Source: JAJRXC01 sp047639555 (lineage in GTDB: Bacteria > Actinomycetota > Acidimicrobiia > Acidimicrobiales > Aldehydirespiratoraceae). Taken from it: 64,000 nucleotides of DNA. Both the position numbers and the translations under genes were made by a program. Positions 50,072 to 58,746 of the stretch are shown in pieces; positions within the stretch are counted from its first letter, which is position 1; every line of letters begins with the position of its first letter. The stretch spans positions 1-64,000 of the forward strand of contig JBLIOE010000023.1 in NCBI GenBank assembly GCA_047639555.1. Direction: 5' to 3'. The notes beneath the pieces were generated by a model that had not been told where the DNA came from, ran no database searches, and saw nothing but the letters and a program-made list of their open reading frames with translations.

Positions 50072-50941
50072 ATGGCGAACTGTGCATTCATTGGTCTGGG
50101 CGTCATGGGCGCCCCGATGGCCGGACACCTGGCCGCCGCTGGCCACTCGGTGACCGTCTACAACCGCACGACGGCGAAGGCTGAGGCGTGGTCCGCGCTG
50201 CACAATGGCGCCACCGGCGACACCCCGGCGGCCGCAGCCGAAGGGGCCGACTTCGTCTTTCTCTGTGTGGGCGACGACCCTGACGTGCGAGCCGTCACCA
50301 CGGGCGCCGGTGGTGTGCTTGAAGCGATGACGGCCGGCACGGTTCTGGTTGATCACACGACCGCTTCCGCCGATGTCGCCCGTGAGGTCTACGCCGCCGC
50401 TCAGATAACGGGTGTGGGGTTCGTCGACGCTCCGATCTCGGGTGGCCAGGCGGGCGCCGAAAACGGAGCACTCACGGTGATGTGTGGCGGCGACCAGGCC
50501 GACTTCGATCGGGTCGCGCCGATCATCGATTCATACGCCCGCGCCTGCACCCTTTTGGGCTCCTCCGGTAGCGGCCAGTTGTGCAAGATGGTCAACCAGA
50601 TCGCGATCGCGGGACTCCTCCAGGGCCTTTCCGAAGGAATCGACTTCGCCACTCGCGCGGGGCTCGATATCGAAAAGGTCATCGAAACGATCTCCCAAGG
50701 CGCCGCCGGTTCTTGGCAGATGGAGAACCGAGCGACCACGATGGCGGCCAACGAATTCGACTTTGGGTTCGCCCTCGACTGGATGCGGAAAGACCTCGGT
50801 ATCTGCCTCGCGGAAGGCGACCGGGTTGGCGCCTCCTTGCCGGTGACGGCGCTGGTGGATCAGTTCTATGCGCGGCTCCAACGGCAGGGCCACGGCCGCT
50901 GGGATACGAGCTCGCTGATTCACCTCCTGAGCGACGAATAA
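50072..50941 (+). CDS. 3-hydroxyisobutyrate dehydrogenase-like (beta-hydroxyacid) NAD-dependent dehydrogenase
   Basis: 289 residues from ATG at 50072. Rossmann motif FIGLGVMGAPMAGHL, substrate region DAPISGGQAGAENG, catalytic Lys in SGQLCKMVNQIAIAG. It would oxidise a beta-hydroxy acid. It is followed by the dioxygenase gene after about 107 bases, so it may or may not belong to the carnitine operon. Confidence 0.88.
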   Translation: MANCAFIGLGVMGAPMAGHLAAAGHSVTVYNRTTAKAEAWSALHNGATGDTPAAAAEGADFVFLCVGDDPDVRAVTTGAGGVLEAMTAGTVLVDHTTASADVAREVYAAAQITGVGFVDAPISGGQAGAENGALTVMCGGDQADFDRVAPIIDSYARACTLLGSSGSGQLCKMVNQIAIAGLLQGLSEGIDFATRAGLDIEKVIETISQGAAGSWQMENRATTMAANEFDFGFALDWMRKDLGICLAEGDRVGASLPVTALVDQFYARLQRQGHGRWDTSSLIHLLSDE

Positions 50942-51048
50942 GCGGTACTGTTCGGCCCATCTCTGGGCGCGTCTCGCTGGGTCGAACTCCCGATTTCTAC
51001 ACCTATCCGTCGCGGCCGATCGAGGCTGCGGTGCATAAGGGAGATTTC

Positions 51049-52152
51049 GTGGTGATTCGCTGGGCCGACAAGGCCACCCTTCACGCCTATGCGCTCTGGC
51101 TCTGGGAGAACCGCATGGCCGATGTGGGTATCGACGAACGTACCCGCGAGGGCAAGATCGATCCCGCCAGCCTGCCGACATCGACGGTGATCGACCGGGT
51201 CGAGGTGGTCGACGGACATCTCATTGTTCACTGGACCGACGGCGCCGCGAGCGAGTTCGACGCCGGCTGGCTTCACCATGTCGCGCTAGACGCTCAGCGG
51301 GTCGACGCCGCGCTCCCCGCCGCCGAACTCTGGGACGTTCGTGACCATGTTGAACCGCCATCGGTTGATGGTCGACGAGTCCTCGCCGGTGACGACGCCG
51401 CGCTGTGCGAATGGCTCACCTTGCTCGCGCGGTTCGGTCTTGCCCGGCTCGAGGGACTCCCGATCGACGATGAGACCCTCCCCGCGATCGGGCGGATGAT
51501 CGGCGCTCTCCGCGATACAAACTTCGGGGTGACGTGGCCGGTCAGCGTTGACTTCGCCCCGACGTCCACTGCCAATACGCCGCTGCCGCTGCCGCCGCAT
51601 AGCGATCTCCCCACACGGGAAACGCCGCCGGGGTTCCAGCTCCTGCACTGCCAGATCAACACGTGCGGCGGCGGGCTGAGCACGATGGCCGATGGGTATG
51701 CGGTCGCCGCGTGGTTCCGCGACAACGAGCCTGAGCACTATGACGCGCTCACCACCCTCCGGTGGACGTTCTTCAACCGCTCGCTCGACCACGACCATCG
51801 CTGGTCGGGACCAATCATCGACGCCGGTGCGCCCGGCCAGCCCCTTACGCTGCGGGCCTTCCACCCGGTGCGCGGCTTTCCCGACATGGCGCCCGCGGAT
51901 CAGCCTCGGGCGTATGCCGCGCTGCGCCGCTTCAGCGAAGTCGCGGGAAGATCACCCTTTCAGATGTGTTACGCATTGCGGCCGGGCGACCTCGTGGCGT
52001 TCGACAATCGTCGAGTACTGCACGGCCGCACCGCGATCGATGAAGCGGGCGGCAGCCGAGTGTTGCACGGCACCTATATCGATCACGACGAGATCTACTC
52101 GCGGCTACGGGTGTTGTCCCGGCGCCTTCAATCCCAATCGTTAGACAGTTAG
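51049..52152 (+). CDS. Gamma-butyrobetaine-type 2-oxoglutarate/Fe(II) dioxygenase (TauD/TfdA superfamily)
   Basis: 367 residues from GTG at 51049 with AAGGGAG at 51037-51043; GTG at 51031 is a less likely alternative. The N-terminal DUF971-like domain (IRWADKATLHAYALWLWENR) followed by the dioxygenase domain is the layout of gamma-butyrobetaine hydroxylases. Iron ligands: H-S-D in LPPHSDLPT and distal His in RVLHGRT; 2-oxoglutarate Arg region SRVLHGTYI. It converts gamma-butyrobetaine to L-carnitine. It heads the operon with the BKACE and carnitine dehydrogenase genes. Confidence 0.88.
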   Translation: MVIRWADKATLHAYALWLWENRMADVGIDERTREGKIDPASLPTSTVIDRVEVVDGHLIVHWTDGAASEFDAGWLHHVALDAQRVDAALPAAELWDVRDHVEPPSVDGRRVLAGDDAALCEWLTLLARFGLARLEGLPIDDETLPAIGRMIGALRDTNFGVTWPVSVDFAPTSTANTPLPLPPHSDLPTRETPPGFQLLHCQINTCGGGLSTMADGYAVAAWFRDNEPEHYDALTTLRWTFFNRSLDHDHRWSGPIIDAGAPGQPLTLRAFHPVRGFPDMAPADQPRAYAALRRFSEVAGRSPFQMCYALRPGDLVAFDNRRVLHGRTAIDEAGGSRVLHGTYIDHDEIYSRLRVLSRRLQSQSLDS

Positions 52153-52159
52153 GAACCTC

Positions 52160-53047
52160 ATGAGCGTCTTCATCACCTGCGCAGTTACCGGCAGTGGCGA
52201 TACGGCTGGCAAGTCCGAGCATGTGCCGGTCACTCCCGAGCAGATCGCCACCTCGGCGATCGATGCTGCGAAGGCGGGGGCGGCGGTCGTGCATTGCCAT
52301 GTCCGTGACCCGGAGACGGGCGCGCCGGCCCGCGACCTCGATCTCTACCGCGAACTGACCGATCGCATTCGTTCGTCTGACACCGACGTGGTGCTCAACC
52401 TCACCACCGGCATGGGCGGCGACATCGTGATTGGTTCGGTGGAGCAGCCGTTCCCGCTCGATCCCGAAGGCACCGACCTCGGCGGCGCCACCGAACGGGT
52501 GGACCACATCCGCGAGTGCAAGCCGGAGATCTGCACTCTCGATGTGGGTTCGATGAACTTCGGCGAGGGCAACTACATCATGTCCAACACCACGGCCACG
52601 CTCGACGAGATGGCACGCCAGATTCGAGACGCGGGGGTTCGGCCGGAGTTGGAACTCTTCGACACCGGCCACCTTTGGTACGCGAAGAGCATGGCCGAGC
52701 GGGGCCTCTTCGAGGGTCCGGTGTTGGCCCAGCTGTGTATGGGTGTTCCGTGGGGTGCACCCGCCGATCTCAACACGTTCATGGCGATGGTCAACAATGT
52801 GCCGAGCAACTGGGTCTTCAGCGCCTTTGGCATCGGCCGCGATCAGCTCCGCTTCGTGGCGGCGGCCATCCTGGCCGGCGGCAATATCCGGGTCGGCTTG
52901 GAGGACAACCTCTACCTGGATCGAGGGGTGCTGGCGACCAACGCAATGCTCGTTGAGCGAGCCGTCACGATCACCGAGTCGCTCAACGAAACCGTCATGA
53001 CCGCCGCCGAGGTGCGTGAGCAGCTAAACCTCACCAAGCAGGTCTGA
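52160..53047 (+). CDS. Beta-keto acid cleavage enzyme (BKACE, DUF849 family), likely 3-dehydrocarnitine cleaving
   Basis: 295 residues. The metal-binding HxH is at His45/His47 (AVVHCHVRDPETGAPARD), LTTGMGG, PEICTLDVGSMNFGE, and ELELFDTGHLWYA. BKACE enzymes cleave a beta-keto acid with acetyl-CoA. Between a gamma-butyrobetaine dioxygenase and an L-carnitine dehydrogenase, the likely substrate is 3-dehydrocarnitine, giving acetoacetyl-CoA and glycine betaine. Start 7 bases after the dioxygenase stop. Confidence 0.9.
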   Translation: MSVFITCAVTGSGDTAGKSEHVPVTPEQIATSAIDAAKAGAAVVHCHVRDPETGAPARDLDLYRELTDRIRSSDTDVVLNLTTGMGGDIVIGSVEQPFPLDPEGTDLGGATERVDHIRECKPEICTLDVGSMNFGEGNYIMSNTTATLDEMARQIRDAGVRPELELFDTGHLWYAKSMAERGLFEGPVLAQLCMGVPWGAPADLNTFMAMVNNVPSNWVFSAFGIGRDQLRFVAAAILAGGNIRVGLEDNLYLDRGVLATNAMLVERAVTITESLNETVMTAAEVREQLNLTKQV

Positions 53048-53050
53048 GCC

Positions 53051-54037
53051 TTGGTTGAGAAGCGAGGGCCGGAGATCGAGCGCGCCGCTGTTGTCGGTGC
53101 CGGTGTGATCGGTGCGGCCTGGGCCGCCCGGCTTGCTCTGCATGGGGTCGACGTGAAAGTACTCGACCCGAATCCCGACACGCCCCGGATCATCGACGAG
53201 GTCTTCGCCAATGCGCGGGCGGCCTGGGCCGACCTCGACCTCCCCGTCATCACCGAGGGCTCGGTGCAGATCGTTGAGACCTACGACGAGGCGTGTAGCG
53301 ACGCCGAGTTCGTGCAGGAGAGTGCGCCGGAGAACGTCGAGATGAAACGTTCGATCCTCCAGAAGATCGAGGATGCCTGCGATGCCGACGCGGTGATCGC
53401 TTCGTCAACGTCGGGCATTAAGCCGTCGGTTCTGCAGGAGGGCATGGCGCATCCATCGCGGCTTCTTGTCGGCCACCCGTTCAATCCCGTCTACCTTCTC
53501 CCGCTGGTCGAGGTGTGCGGCGGTGAGCACACCCGCGCCGAGGTCGTGCAAAGGGCGATCTCGATCTACGCCTCGGTGTCGATGAAGCCGTTGCATGTGC
53601 GGGTCGAGATCGATGCCTTCATTGCCGACCGACTGCTCGAAGCTGTCTGGCGCGAGTCGCTCTGGCTCATCAACGACGGTGTCGCCACTACCGAAGAGAT
53701 CGATGACGCAATTCGCTACGGCTTCGGTCTGCGCTGGGCACAGATGGGGCTGTTCGAGACCTATCGAGTCGCCGGTGGTGAGGGCGGCATGGGTCACTTC
53801 GTGCGCCAGTTCGGACCGACACTTTCGTGGCCCTGGACGAAGCTCATGGACGTGCCCGAGCTCACCGACGAGCTCATCGACACGATCGAGCAACAGTCCG
53901 ACGCCCAATCTGGAGCCCACTCGATTCGCGAACTCGAACGAATTCGTGATCGGAACCTGGCCGGCATTCTCCGCGCGTTGGAAGCCAACGAGTGGGGCGC
54001 GGGCGTCACGCTCGCCGAACAGCGGCGGTCGCTCTAG
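53051..54037 (+). CDS. L-carnitine dehydrogenase / 3-hydroxyacyl-CoA dehydrogenase-family protein
   Basis: About 328 residues, starting at TTG 53051 (a weak start; a start slightly downstream is possible). NAD motif AAVVGAGVIGAAWAARLALH, HPFNPVYLLPLVEV typical of 3-hydroxyacyl-CoA/carnitine dehydrogenases, and GFGLRWAQMGLFETYRVAGG. It oxidises L-carnitine to 3-dehydrocarnitine, feeding the BKACE enzyme. The stop overlaps the convergent lipoprotein gene by 4 bases. Confidence 0.88.
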   Translation: MVEKRGPEIERAAVVGAGVIGAAWAARLALHGVDVKVLDPNPDTPRIIDEVFANARAAWADLDLPVITEGSVQIVETYDEACSDAEFVQESAPENVEMKRSILQKIEDACDADAVIASSTSGIKPSVLQEGMAHPSRLLVGHPFNPVYLLPLVEVCGGEHTRAEVVQRAISIYASVSMKPLHVRVEIDAFIADRLLEAVWRESLWLINDGVATTEEIDDAIRYGFGLRWAQMGLFETYRVAGGEGGMGHFVRQFGPTLSWPWTKLMDVPELTDELIDTIEQQSDAQSGAHSIRELERIRDRNLAGILRALEANEWGAGVTLAEQRRSL

Positions 54038-55377
54038 TCGACGAGCTCCCAGACAGCAGCGTCGGCGTCGAACCGGGCGAGGAGCAGGCCACGTGCGGCG
54101 CCGAGATTACCCGGTTCGAGTCGGGCGTCGAAGTAACCGGGCAGATCGATTTCGCCGATTGACTCCAACCCGAGCTGGAGCGAGTCGTTGGTGAGTTCCG
54201 GCCCGGCGGCGTCGAGCGCGGCTTCGAGCAAGTCGGCGATCCCGCAGGCGTAGAGCGCCACTGTGATGTCGTTGACGGCCAGGCCAAGTTCGGTCGTGAC
54301 GGTTCGGCCCGAGCCGGCCGCCAGATCGGCCAGGCATTGGGCGACGCCGGGATCGTCGGCCATGGCGGGCTGCGCCGTTGTCCCCACCGCGGTGTTGACG
54401 ATTGCGTAGGCCCCGTCGAGATACTGCAGGTCGATGCCGGCCTCGACCAGTGCGTTCGGTTCGAGCATCACCGTGAGCAGCCAGCGATCGGTCGAGTAGC
54501 CGGCTGACTGGGCGTTGAAGATCTCCAGCGGCACACCGGTGGTCGCCACGGTGAGGTCGACCCCCGCGTCTCGCATCCGTTCGAACACAACGTCTTGCGC
54601 TCGCCCGGTGGCCTCGATGTCATTGCCGGTGTCGCCGATCAGGCCTTCGATGACCTCGTGTCCGGCCTCGGCAAACGCGTCGACCAGCGAATAGAAGTCG
54701 AGGTCTCCCAACGCGGTCGCACCGCTCACGCCGATGGTCACATCGTCGAGAAGGCCGGCTTGCTCGGCGAGGCTCACGGTGTTGGCCGACTGGGTGGCCG
54801 ACGATGCCCACAAGGTCGCAAAGGGTGCGGTGGAGCGTTCGATTAACGGATCCGCCAACCCGGCCACCGCGATCGAGGCCGTGTTGTGCAGTTCGGTAAA
54901 GCACAAGGCCATGGATTCGAGTTGGAGCCCGACGACCACAAATATCTCTTTGTCCTCAGTGAGTCGGACACACGATTCATCGAAACTCGCGCTGCCCACC
55001 GGGAGGTAGTATTCGCTGTGCACGACGAGCTGACGGCCGTGTACCCCGCCCCGATCGTTGATCGCAGTGAGAGCGGCTTCCCATAAGTCCGCCGAGTTAC
55101 TGCGACCGAAGTCGACGCCGACGGCCGCGAGGGTCTCCCACTCGACGGCCATCACACCAACGCTGATGGTGTCGGCAGTGACCCCGCGAAAGCTCGCGCT
55201 ATTTCGAATGGGCTCAGTTGGAATGGGCTCAGTTGGAAGGGTCGCGGTGTCGGTGATCTCGACGGGTCCGTCGGACTCGGTGGCGACGGGCGCCTCCGTT
55301 GCTCCGCAACTGGCTCCGACCAGCGCGACGGCGGCGGCCACGAGTCCAAGGCGATTCTTCAAGAGATGCGATGCCAC
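54034..55377 (-). CDS. Lipoprotein ligand-binding protein (periplasmic binding fold type 1, LivK-like), paralog 2
   Basis: About 447 residues from GTG at 55377. Lipoprotein signal LVAAAVALVGASC (lipobox GASC), then two Rossmann-like lobes (TADTISVGVMAVEWETLAAV, EIFVVVGLQLESMALCFTEL). No permease or ATPase gene follows, so it may act as a sensor or use unlinked transport genes. The GTG overlaps the upstream paralog's stop by 19 bases. Confidence 0.8.
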   Translation of the reverse strand: MASHLLKNRLGLVAAAVALVGASCGATEAPVATESDGPVEITDTATLPTEPIPTEPIRNSASFRGVTADTISVGVMAVEWETLAAVGVDFGRSNSADLWEAALTAINDRGGVHGRQLVVHSEYYLPVGSASFDESCVRLTEDKEIFVVVGLQLESMALCFTELHNTASIAVAGLADPLIERSTAPFATLWASSATQSANTVSLAEQAGLLDDVTIGVSGATALGDLDFYSLVDAFAEAGHEVIEGLIGDTGNDIEATGRAQDVVFERMRDAGVDLTVATTGVPLEIFNAQSAGYSTDRWLLTVMLEPNALVEAGIDLQYLDGAYAIVNTAVGTTAQPAMADDPGVAQCLADLAAGSGRTVTTELGLAVNDITVALYACGIADLLEAALDAAGPELTNDSLQLGLESIGEIDLPGYFDARLEPGNLGAARGLLLARFDADAAVWELVD

Positions 55378-56696
55378 ACTCCAGTATCGCCGTCGAACTC
55401 CATGAGATGGAGTTCTTTCGCCACACCCATGTCGCCGGGGCCGAGCGAGGTGCCGATGTAACCCGCGAGATCGATCTCGCCGATGGCTTCGAGACCGGCC
55501 TCGAATGACTCGTTCGTGAGGACCGGTCCGGCGTTGAGAAGCCCGGCTTCGAGTACATCGGCCATCGCACACACGAGGAGGGCTTCGCCAAGATCATTGG
55601 TCTCGGCGTCGAGCAAGTAGGGGAGCTTGTGGCCGGTTCGTTCGACGAGATCGTCGACGCACTGGGCGATCATTGGGTCGTCGCCCAGCGTGGGCTGTTC
55701 ACTCGACCCCAGCAGGGTGTTACTCACGCCCAGCGCTCCGTCCAGGTAATTGAAGGGAATGCCTTCCTCAGTAAGGCCGCGGCCAGTCATCAGTGTGCTG
55801 AGAAGCCATTGGTCGGTCTCATAGCCCGCGCTGCGCATATTGGCCATCACGAGTGGGACCCCGGACGTCGAGACGCTCACGTTCACGCCGGCCTCGCGCA
55901 TGAGTTCCGCGATCACCTCTTGCTCGCGGGCCGAGGCCTCGAGATCTTCGGCGTTGCCGCCGATGAGTCCGGCCACCGGATCAAAACCGGCGTCGGTGAG
56001 CACCGCAAACATTGTGTGGTAGCTCTCCGGACTGACGTCGACCGCGCCGAGGACACCGACGGTCGCATCGTCGAGCACGCCGTGGTCCGTCATGATCTTG
56101 AGGAAGGAGTTCGTCCGGCGGTCAACGGAGTCGATGATCGCCGCGTAGGGAGCGTCGGCCCGCTCGATTGTGGACGGGGTCATCCCGCTGGCGACGACCG
56201 CGGCCGTCTTGTGCTGTTCGGTAAAGCAGAGGATCTGGTCGTTGAGGGTGGTGCCGATGACCACGAAGACCTCGTTGTCCTCGGTGAGTTCGAGGCACAC
56301 CCGATCACCGTCGGTCGGGCCAACCGGTAAGAAGACACGGCTGATCGGTTCGAGGAGTCGTCCGTGGACCCCGCCCCGATCATTGATCTCTTCGATGGCG
56401 GCGATGTAGAGATCCTCGGCGTTCATCCGGCCGAAGTTCACGCCGAAGTCAGCGAGTGTCTCCCAGTCGAAGCTGACGATGCCCACCTTGATGGTGGTCT
56501 CACTCACTCCTCGGAAACTCGCGGTCAGCGGGGCCGGGGCTGCCGTTGAGGTGGGGGCAGCGTCGGTCGTGGTCGGCCCGTCGACTGCCGCGGCGTCGCT
56601 GTCGCCGCCGCCGCAGGCGGCCGCGATCATGGCCAGCGCGAGAAGGGCGGCGATGAGGCGAGGCGCGTTTTGTGGGGTTCGCGGCGGGAAGGTCAT
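55359..56696 (-). CDS. Lipoprotein ligand-binding protein (LivK-like), paralog 1
   Basis: 445 residues. Lipobox IAAAC in the signal ALLALAMIAAACGGGDS, a Thr/Ala/Pro-rich spacer, then the binding domain starting FRGVSETTIKVGIVSFDWET. It shares the motif ASFRGV, INDRGGVHGR and GEIDL(A/P)GY with paralog 2, so the pair arose by tandem duplication. Ligand unknown. Confidence 0.82.
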   Translation of the reverse strand: MTFPPRTPQNAPRLIAALLALAMIAAACGGGDSDAAAVDGPTTTDAAPTSTAAPAPLTASFRGVSETTIKVGIVSFDWETLADFGVNFGRMNAEDLYIAAIEEINDRGGVHGRLLEPISRVFLPVGPTDGDRVCLELTEDNEVFVVIGTTLNDQILCFTEQHKTAAVVASGMTPSTIERADAPYAAIIDSVDRRTNSFLKIMTDHGVLDDATVGVLGAVDVSPESYHTMFAVLTDAGFDPVAGLIGGNAEDLEASAREQEVIAELMREAGVNVSVSTSGVPLVMANMRSAGYETDQWLLSTLMTGRGLTEEGIPFNYLDGALGVSNTLLGSSEQPTLGDDPMIAQCVDDLVERTGHKLPYLLDAETNDLGEALLVCAMADVLEAGLLNAGPVLTNESFEAGLEAIGEIDLAGYIGTSLGPGDMGVAKELHLMEFDGDTGVWHRIS

Positions 56697-56715
56697 CCCG
56701 CGGTTCTAGCCCGAT

Positions 56716-57291
56716 CTAATCGCGGAGCGAAAGTGGTGTGTGGGCACGGATGCCCTGTAGGAACAATTCGACGAGATAGTCGAAGCTCTCATCGTGGCGG
56801 CCGCGGCCGAGTGCGTCGGCGGCCTCGAGTGTGCTGAACCCGTGGAGCGAGGCCCGCAGTGTTCGACCCGCTGCGGTGGCGTCGGCGCCGGTGAGTCCGT
56901 AGGCCGAGAGCACCCGATCCATCGTGTCGATCGCGCTGCGGCCGGCGGAGAGTTTGTCGGCCGAGTCGACCTTGCGCAGCGAGAGCTCGTACCGGCCGGG
57001 ATTGTCGGTCGCCCATTTGCGGTACGCCTTCGCGAACGCGGACACCGCGTTGTCGCCGGCAACCCCTACGACGGAGTCGCGCAGGGTCTCGCCGAACTCC
57101 GCGGTGACGGCAATGGCGAGTGCATCAAGGAGGCCGTTCAGTCCATCGACGTGGCTGTAGAGGGAGGGGCTCTGCACGTCGAGTGCATCGGCGACCGCCT
57201 TGAGGCTCAGCGCATCGAGCCCATGCGTATCGACGATTGTGAGTGCGGCGTCGATGACATTGCCCTGATCGAGTCCTCGTCGCTTCGCCAT
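56716..57291 (-). CDS. TetR-family regulator with WHG-type C-terminus
   Basis: 191 residues: NVIDAALTIVDTHGLDALSL, KAVADALDVQSPSLYSHVDG, then a C-terminal domain with RATLHGFSTLEAA-like (RTLRASLHGFSTLEAADALG) typical of WHG-type TetR regulators. A perfect inverted repeat between it and the divergent amidohydrolase (57328-57344) is its likely operator. It has no operator of the island type. Confidence 0.9.
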   Translation of the reverse strand: MAKRRGLDQGNVIDAALTIVDTHGLDALSLKAVADALDVQSPSLYSHVDGLNGLLDALAIAVTAEFGETLRDSVVGVAGDNAVSAFAKAYRKWATDNPGRYELSLRKVDSADKLSAGRSAIDTMDRVLSAYGLTGADATAAGRTLRASLHGFSTLEAADALGRGRHDESFDYLVELFLQGIRAHTPLSLRD

Positions 57292-57327
57292 GTCCCGAGC
57301 GTAGCCGTTGAACTCCCATAGGTAGAT

Positions 57328-57344
57328 GTCTAAGCAGATTAGAC
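57328..57344. promoter_or_regulatory. Perfect inverted repeat operator (TetR/amidohydrolase)
   Basis: GTCTAA (57328-57333), spacer GCAGA, TTAGAC (57339-57344): perfect 6-bp arms around 5 bases. It lies between the TetR start (57291) and the amidohydrolase. Confidence 0.7.
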
Positions 57345-57395
57345 TCTAGGATGTCAGAGAGAGCAGTACCCGCCCCCCACGAGAGGCCCATTCAC

Positions 57396-58586
57396 ATGAG
57401 CGAGCGTTACACGATCATTTCCGCCGACAGTCACGCCGGCGGCAACATGGCGATGTACGAGGAGTACCTCGACGCCGAATGGAAAGACGCGTTCGCCGAA
57501 TGGCGGGGCGCCTATAAGAACCCGTACCGCGACCTCCAAGACGACGGCCGTACGCGTAACTGGGACAACGAGCGCCGGGTCCAGGAACAGTACGACGACG
57601 GTGTCGTCGCCGAGATCACGTTCCCGAACACCGTGCCACCGTTCTACCCGACCGGCATGCTGGTGGCCTACCCGCCAAAGTCCGACGAGGAATATCAGCG
57701 TCGCCGCGCCGGCATCGATGCGCACAACCGCTGGCTGAAGGACTGGTGCGCCGAGTACCCAGTGCAGCGCTGCGGGCTGCCACAGATCTTCCTGGAGGAC
57801 ATCGACGACGCCATCTCCACCCTCGAATGGGCGGCCGCCGAAGGGTTCCGCTCCTTCATGATGCCGCACATCGCCCCCGACGTAGATCTGCCCGGCCTGT
57901 GGTCCCCACACTGGGACCGTCTATGGGCCGCGGTGCAAGACCTCGATCTGGTGATGACCCAACACGGCGGCAACGGCACGCCGAACTACGGGGACGACCC
58001 CGCGTCGGGTCTCATCTTCTTGATGGAAGTGCCCTTCTTCGCCCACCGCAATCTCTCCCACCTGATCATGAGCGGCGTATTCCACCGCTTCCCGAAGCTC
58101 AAGTACGTCATGACTGAACAGGGCACCGCGTGGGCAGTTGAAGAACTCCGACGCATGGACATGTACCACATGCAGATTTCGGGTGGCCGTATCGGTGAGC
58201 TGGGTTTCTCCGCCGACATCGTTCTGCCGATGAAGCCGAGCGAGTACTTCGATCAAAACGTTTGGATCGGTGCATCGTTCCCGTCGCCCGCCGAGGCCGA
58301 GTCGATCAAAACGCTCGGCAAGCACAAGGTGATGTGGGGTTCCGACTACCCGCATCACGAGGGCACCTACCCGTACTCGCTTGAGTCTTTGCAGCGGGCG
58401 TTTTGTGACTGGAGCGAAGCCGATATGCGCCAGGTGCTCGCCGGGAATGCCGCCGAGGTGTATCGGTTCGACCTCGACGCCCTCGCCCCGATCGCCGCCG
58501 AACACGGCCCGACCGTCGAACAGGTCGCGACGCCCTTGGCCGAGATTCCTCGCAAGGCCACGAGCCCGGCGTTCTTCAAGAAGTGA
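57396..58586 (+). CDS. Amidohydrolase 2-family hydrolase/decarboxylase
   Basis: 396 residues from ATG at 57396 (GAGAGG 10 bases before); the in-frame ATG at 57351 would add 15 residues and begin 6 bases after the operator. Metal-type residues: SADSHAGGN at the start, MTQHGGNGTP, and GSDYPHHEGTYPY at the end. Family members hydrolyse or decarboxylate ring compounds (for example 2-amino-3-carboxymuconate semialdehyde decarboxylase relatives). It is regulated by the adjacent TetR, probably inducible by its own substrate. Confidence 0.85.
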   Translation: MSERYTIISADSHAGGNMAMYEEYLDAEWKDAFAEWRGAYKNPYRDLQDDGRTRNWDNERRVQEQYDDGVVAEITFPNTVPPFYPTGMLVAYPPKSDEEYQRRRAGIDAHNRWLKDWCAEYPVQRCGLPQIFLEDIDDAISTLEWAAAEGFRSFMMPHIAPDVDLPGLWSPHWDRLWAAVQDLDLVMTQHGGNGTPNYGDDPASGLIFLMEVPFFAHRNLSHLIMSGVFHRFPKLKYVMTEQGTAWAVEELRRMDMYHMQISGGRIGELGFSADIVLPMKPSEYFDQNVWIGASFPSPAEAESIKTLGKHKVMWGSDYPHHEGTYPYSLESLQRAFCDWSEADMRQVLAGNAAEVYRFDLDALAPIAAEHGPTVEQVATPLAEIPRKATSPAFFKK

Positions 58587-58593
58587 ACAACCG

Positions 58594-58670
58594 CGGAGTG
58601 CGGTAGTCTCACCACGCACTCCGATTGGGGGATCGGATGTCGATGGCGCTTCCTACGGGAGGCGCCATCG
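58594..58670 (+). terminator. Two hairpins after the amidohydrolase
   Basis: First: CGGAGTGCG (58594-58602) and CGCACTCCG (58615-58623), 9 bp. Second: 58641-58653 and 58658-58670, 13 bp with one T-G pair and loop TACG. No strong T-run follows either one. Serial hairpins isolate the sulfatase gene. Confidence 0.55.
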
Positions 58671-58746
58671 TCGTATCTGCCCGCAGATCCTTCGCCGGTG
58701 TAAACGGATCCTGCTCTCGTAAGCGGTCGCGGCTAGAAATGCGCCC

